This document shows positions 41,478-41,757 of a stretch of DNA of 41,757 nt, piece after piece (within the stretch, counting starts at the first letter, position 1; each line of letters begins with the position of its first letter). The stretch spans positions 1 to 41,757 of the forward strand of contig JAHJLI010000252.1 in assembly GCA_018821785.1 (NCBI GenBank), written 5' to 3'. A program made the position numbers and the translations under genes. The notes beneath the pieces were generated by a model, which did no database searches, was not told where the DNA came from, and was given only the letters and a program-made list of their open reading frames with translations. Source of the stretch: Pseudomonadota bacterium. GTDB taxonomy: Bacteria; Desulfobacterota; Desulfobulbia; Desulfobulbales; Desulfocapsaceae.

Positions 41478-41757
41478 TTAGCCTTTTTGCCGGCGCAGGG
41501 CCAGTTGCGTTTTCATAAAACGCAAGGCCCCCTGGCGCCTGCCAAAGGGTATGATTTTTACATCGCTTGTGGTGAGAAGCGCCTTGAGATTCTCGGCTGG
41601 GTTGTCGACCGAAATTTCTCCCTCAACCATGGCGCCATAGGAGCCGATCCGCTCCTCCTCGCTGTGCAGCGGCAACGGGTCGCTGCCTGGCAGGAGGCGG
41701 ATGCCTCGATCTGCTGCGGTGTTGAACGGAGAGGGCGTCGGCCAGAATGTCGGGCGC
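41478..41757 (-). CDS. Unknown protein, C-terminal part (cut by right edge)
   Basis: The minus-strand frame is open from the edge to the stop at 41478, giving about 92 C-terminal residues. Visible motifs are FWPTPSPF, AADRGIRLLPGSDPLPL and EERIGSYG, followed by a basic tail. The alternation of strands and the GSDPLP loop suggest the end of a TIM-barrel, perhaps metal-dependent hydrolase-like protein, but I do not recognise the family and give no function. It is convergent with the receiver remnant. Confidence 0.6.
   Translation of the reverse strand, partial: RPTFWPTPSPFNTAADRGIRLLPGSDPLPLHSEEERIGSYGAMVEGEISVDNPAENLKALLTTSDVKIIPFGRRQGALRFMKTQLALRRQKG

Noticed and set aside
1-41757. tRNA, rRNA, CRISPR array, insertion sequence, prophage or toxin-antitoxin/defence genes
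   Set aside because: No T-arm-like sequence in the gaps, no regularly spaced repeats, no transposase, integrase or recognisable defence domain was found.

Overview
The window looks like chromosomal DNA of a Gram-negative anaerobe, most likely a Desulfobacterota (Desulfobulbales-like) bacterium. This is inferred from gene content: heterodisulfide-reductase-like (HdrB/HdrC) Fe-S proteins fused by context to a fumarate-reductase-like flavoprotein, an O2-sensitive glycyl-radical dehydratase with its activase, a sigma-54-controlled TRAP transporter, a lipid A deacylase and Csd4/Csd6-type peptidoglycan enzymes. No rRNA, tRNA, CRISPR array, insertion sequence or phage gene was seen. Genes are densely packed, in short operons on both strands.

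Layout. 1-2112 (minus): an L,D-transpeptidase/carboxypeptidase of the Csd6/Pgp2 type followed by a Csd4/Pgp1-type M99 carboxypeptidase cut by the left edge. 2951-4603 (plus): a dCache-HAMP sensor with no output domain and a small DUF4388-like partner. 4617-8201: ElaA acetyltransferase, a 14-TM MFS pump, a divergent VKOR-thioredoxin fusion and an arginine-rich small protein. 8694-12623 (plus): a four-gene operon for an HdrC-like, HdrB-like, FrdB-like and FrdA-like complex without membrane anchor. 12917-14872: a double-ACT (GcvR-like) protein convergent with an aspartokinase. 15275-19968: an EF-hand-like protein, a K+ channel with RCK domain, a SPOR protein and an aspartate/aromatic aminotransferase. 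20040-23313 (minus): trans-4-hydroxyproline dehydratase HypD and activase HypE. 23655-28987 (plus): a flavodoxin-fold reductase, then a GlpD-like oxidase, methyltransferase, GT4 glycosyltransferase and NAD-dependent epimerase. 29110-32757 (minus): TRAP genes dctP-dctQ-dctM and a universal stress protein; divergently, a PAS/AAA+/Fis sigma-54 activator (33506-34903) and an SDR. 36094-40987: EAL-HDOD protein, PagL-like deacylase, ZntB/CorA-like transporter and polyphosphate kinase. The right end holds a response-regulator-like remnant and a cut unknown gene.

How parts work together. The clearest logic is in the TRAP locus: a good -24/-12 promoter (32888-32903) faces dctP, the activator is encoded divergently with dyads between, and a strong hairpin plus T-run sits between dctP and dctQ, which would give more binding protein than permease. 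The Frd/Hdr operon has intact catalytic fumarate/succinate residues, but the histidine that normally carries covalent FAD is replaced by asparagine; this suggests a fumarate reductase fed through Fe-S/CCG subunits (thiol:fumarate-reductase or MfrE-like logic) rather than a membrane quinone enzyme. HypD is assigned by spacing of active-site residues, and the M99 protein by the Gln/Glu/His zinc-ligand spacing of Csd4. All calls are from reading the sequence; no database search was possible.
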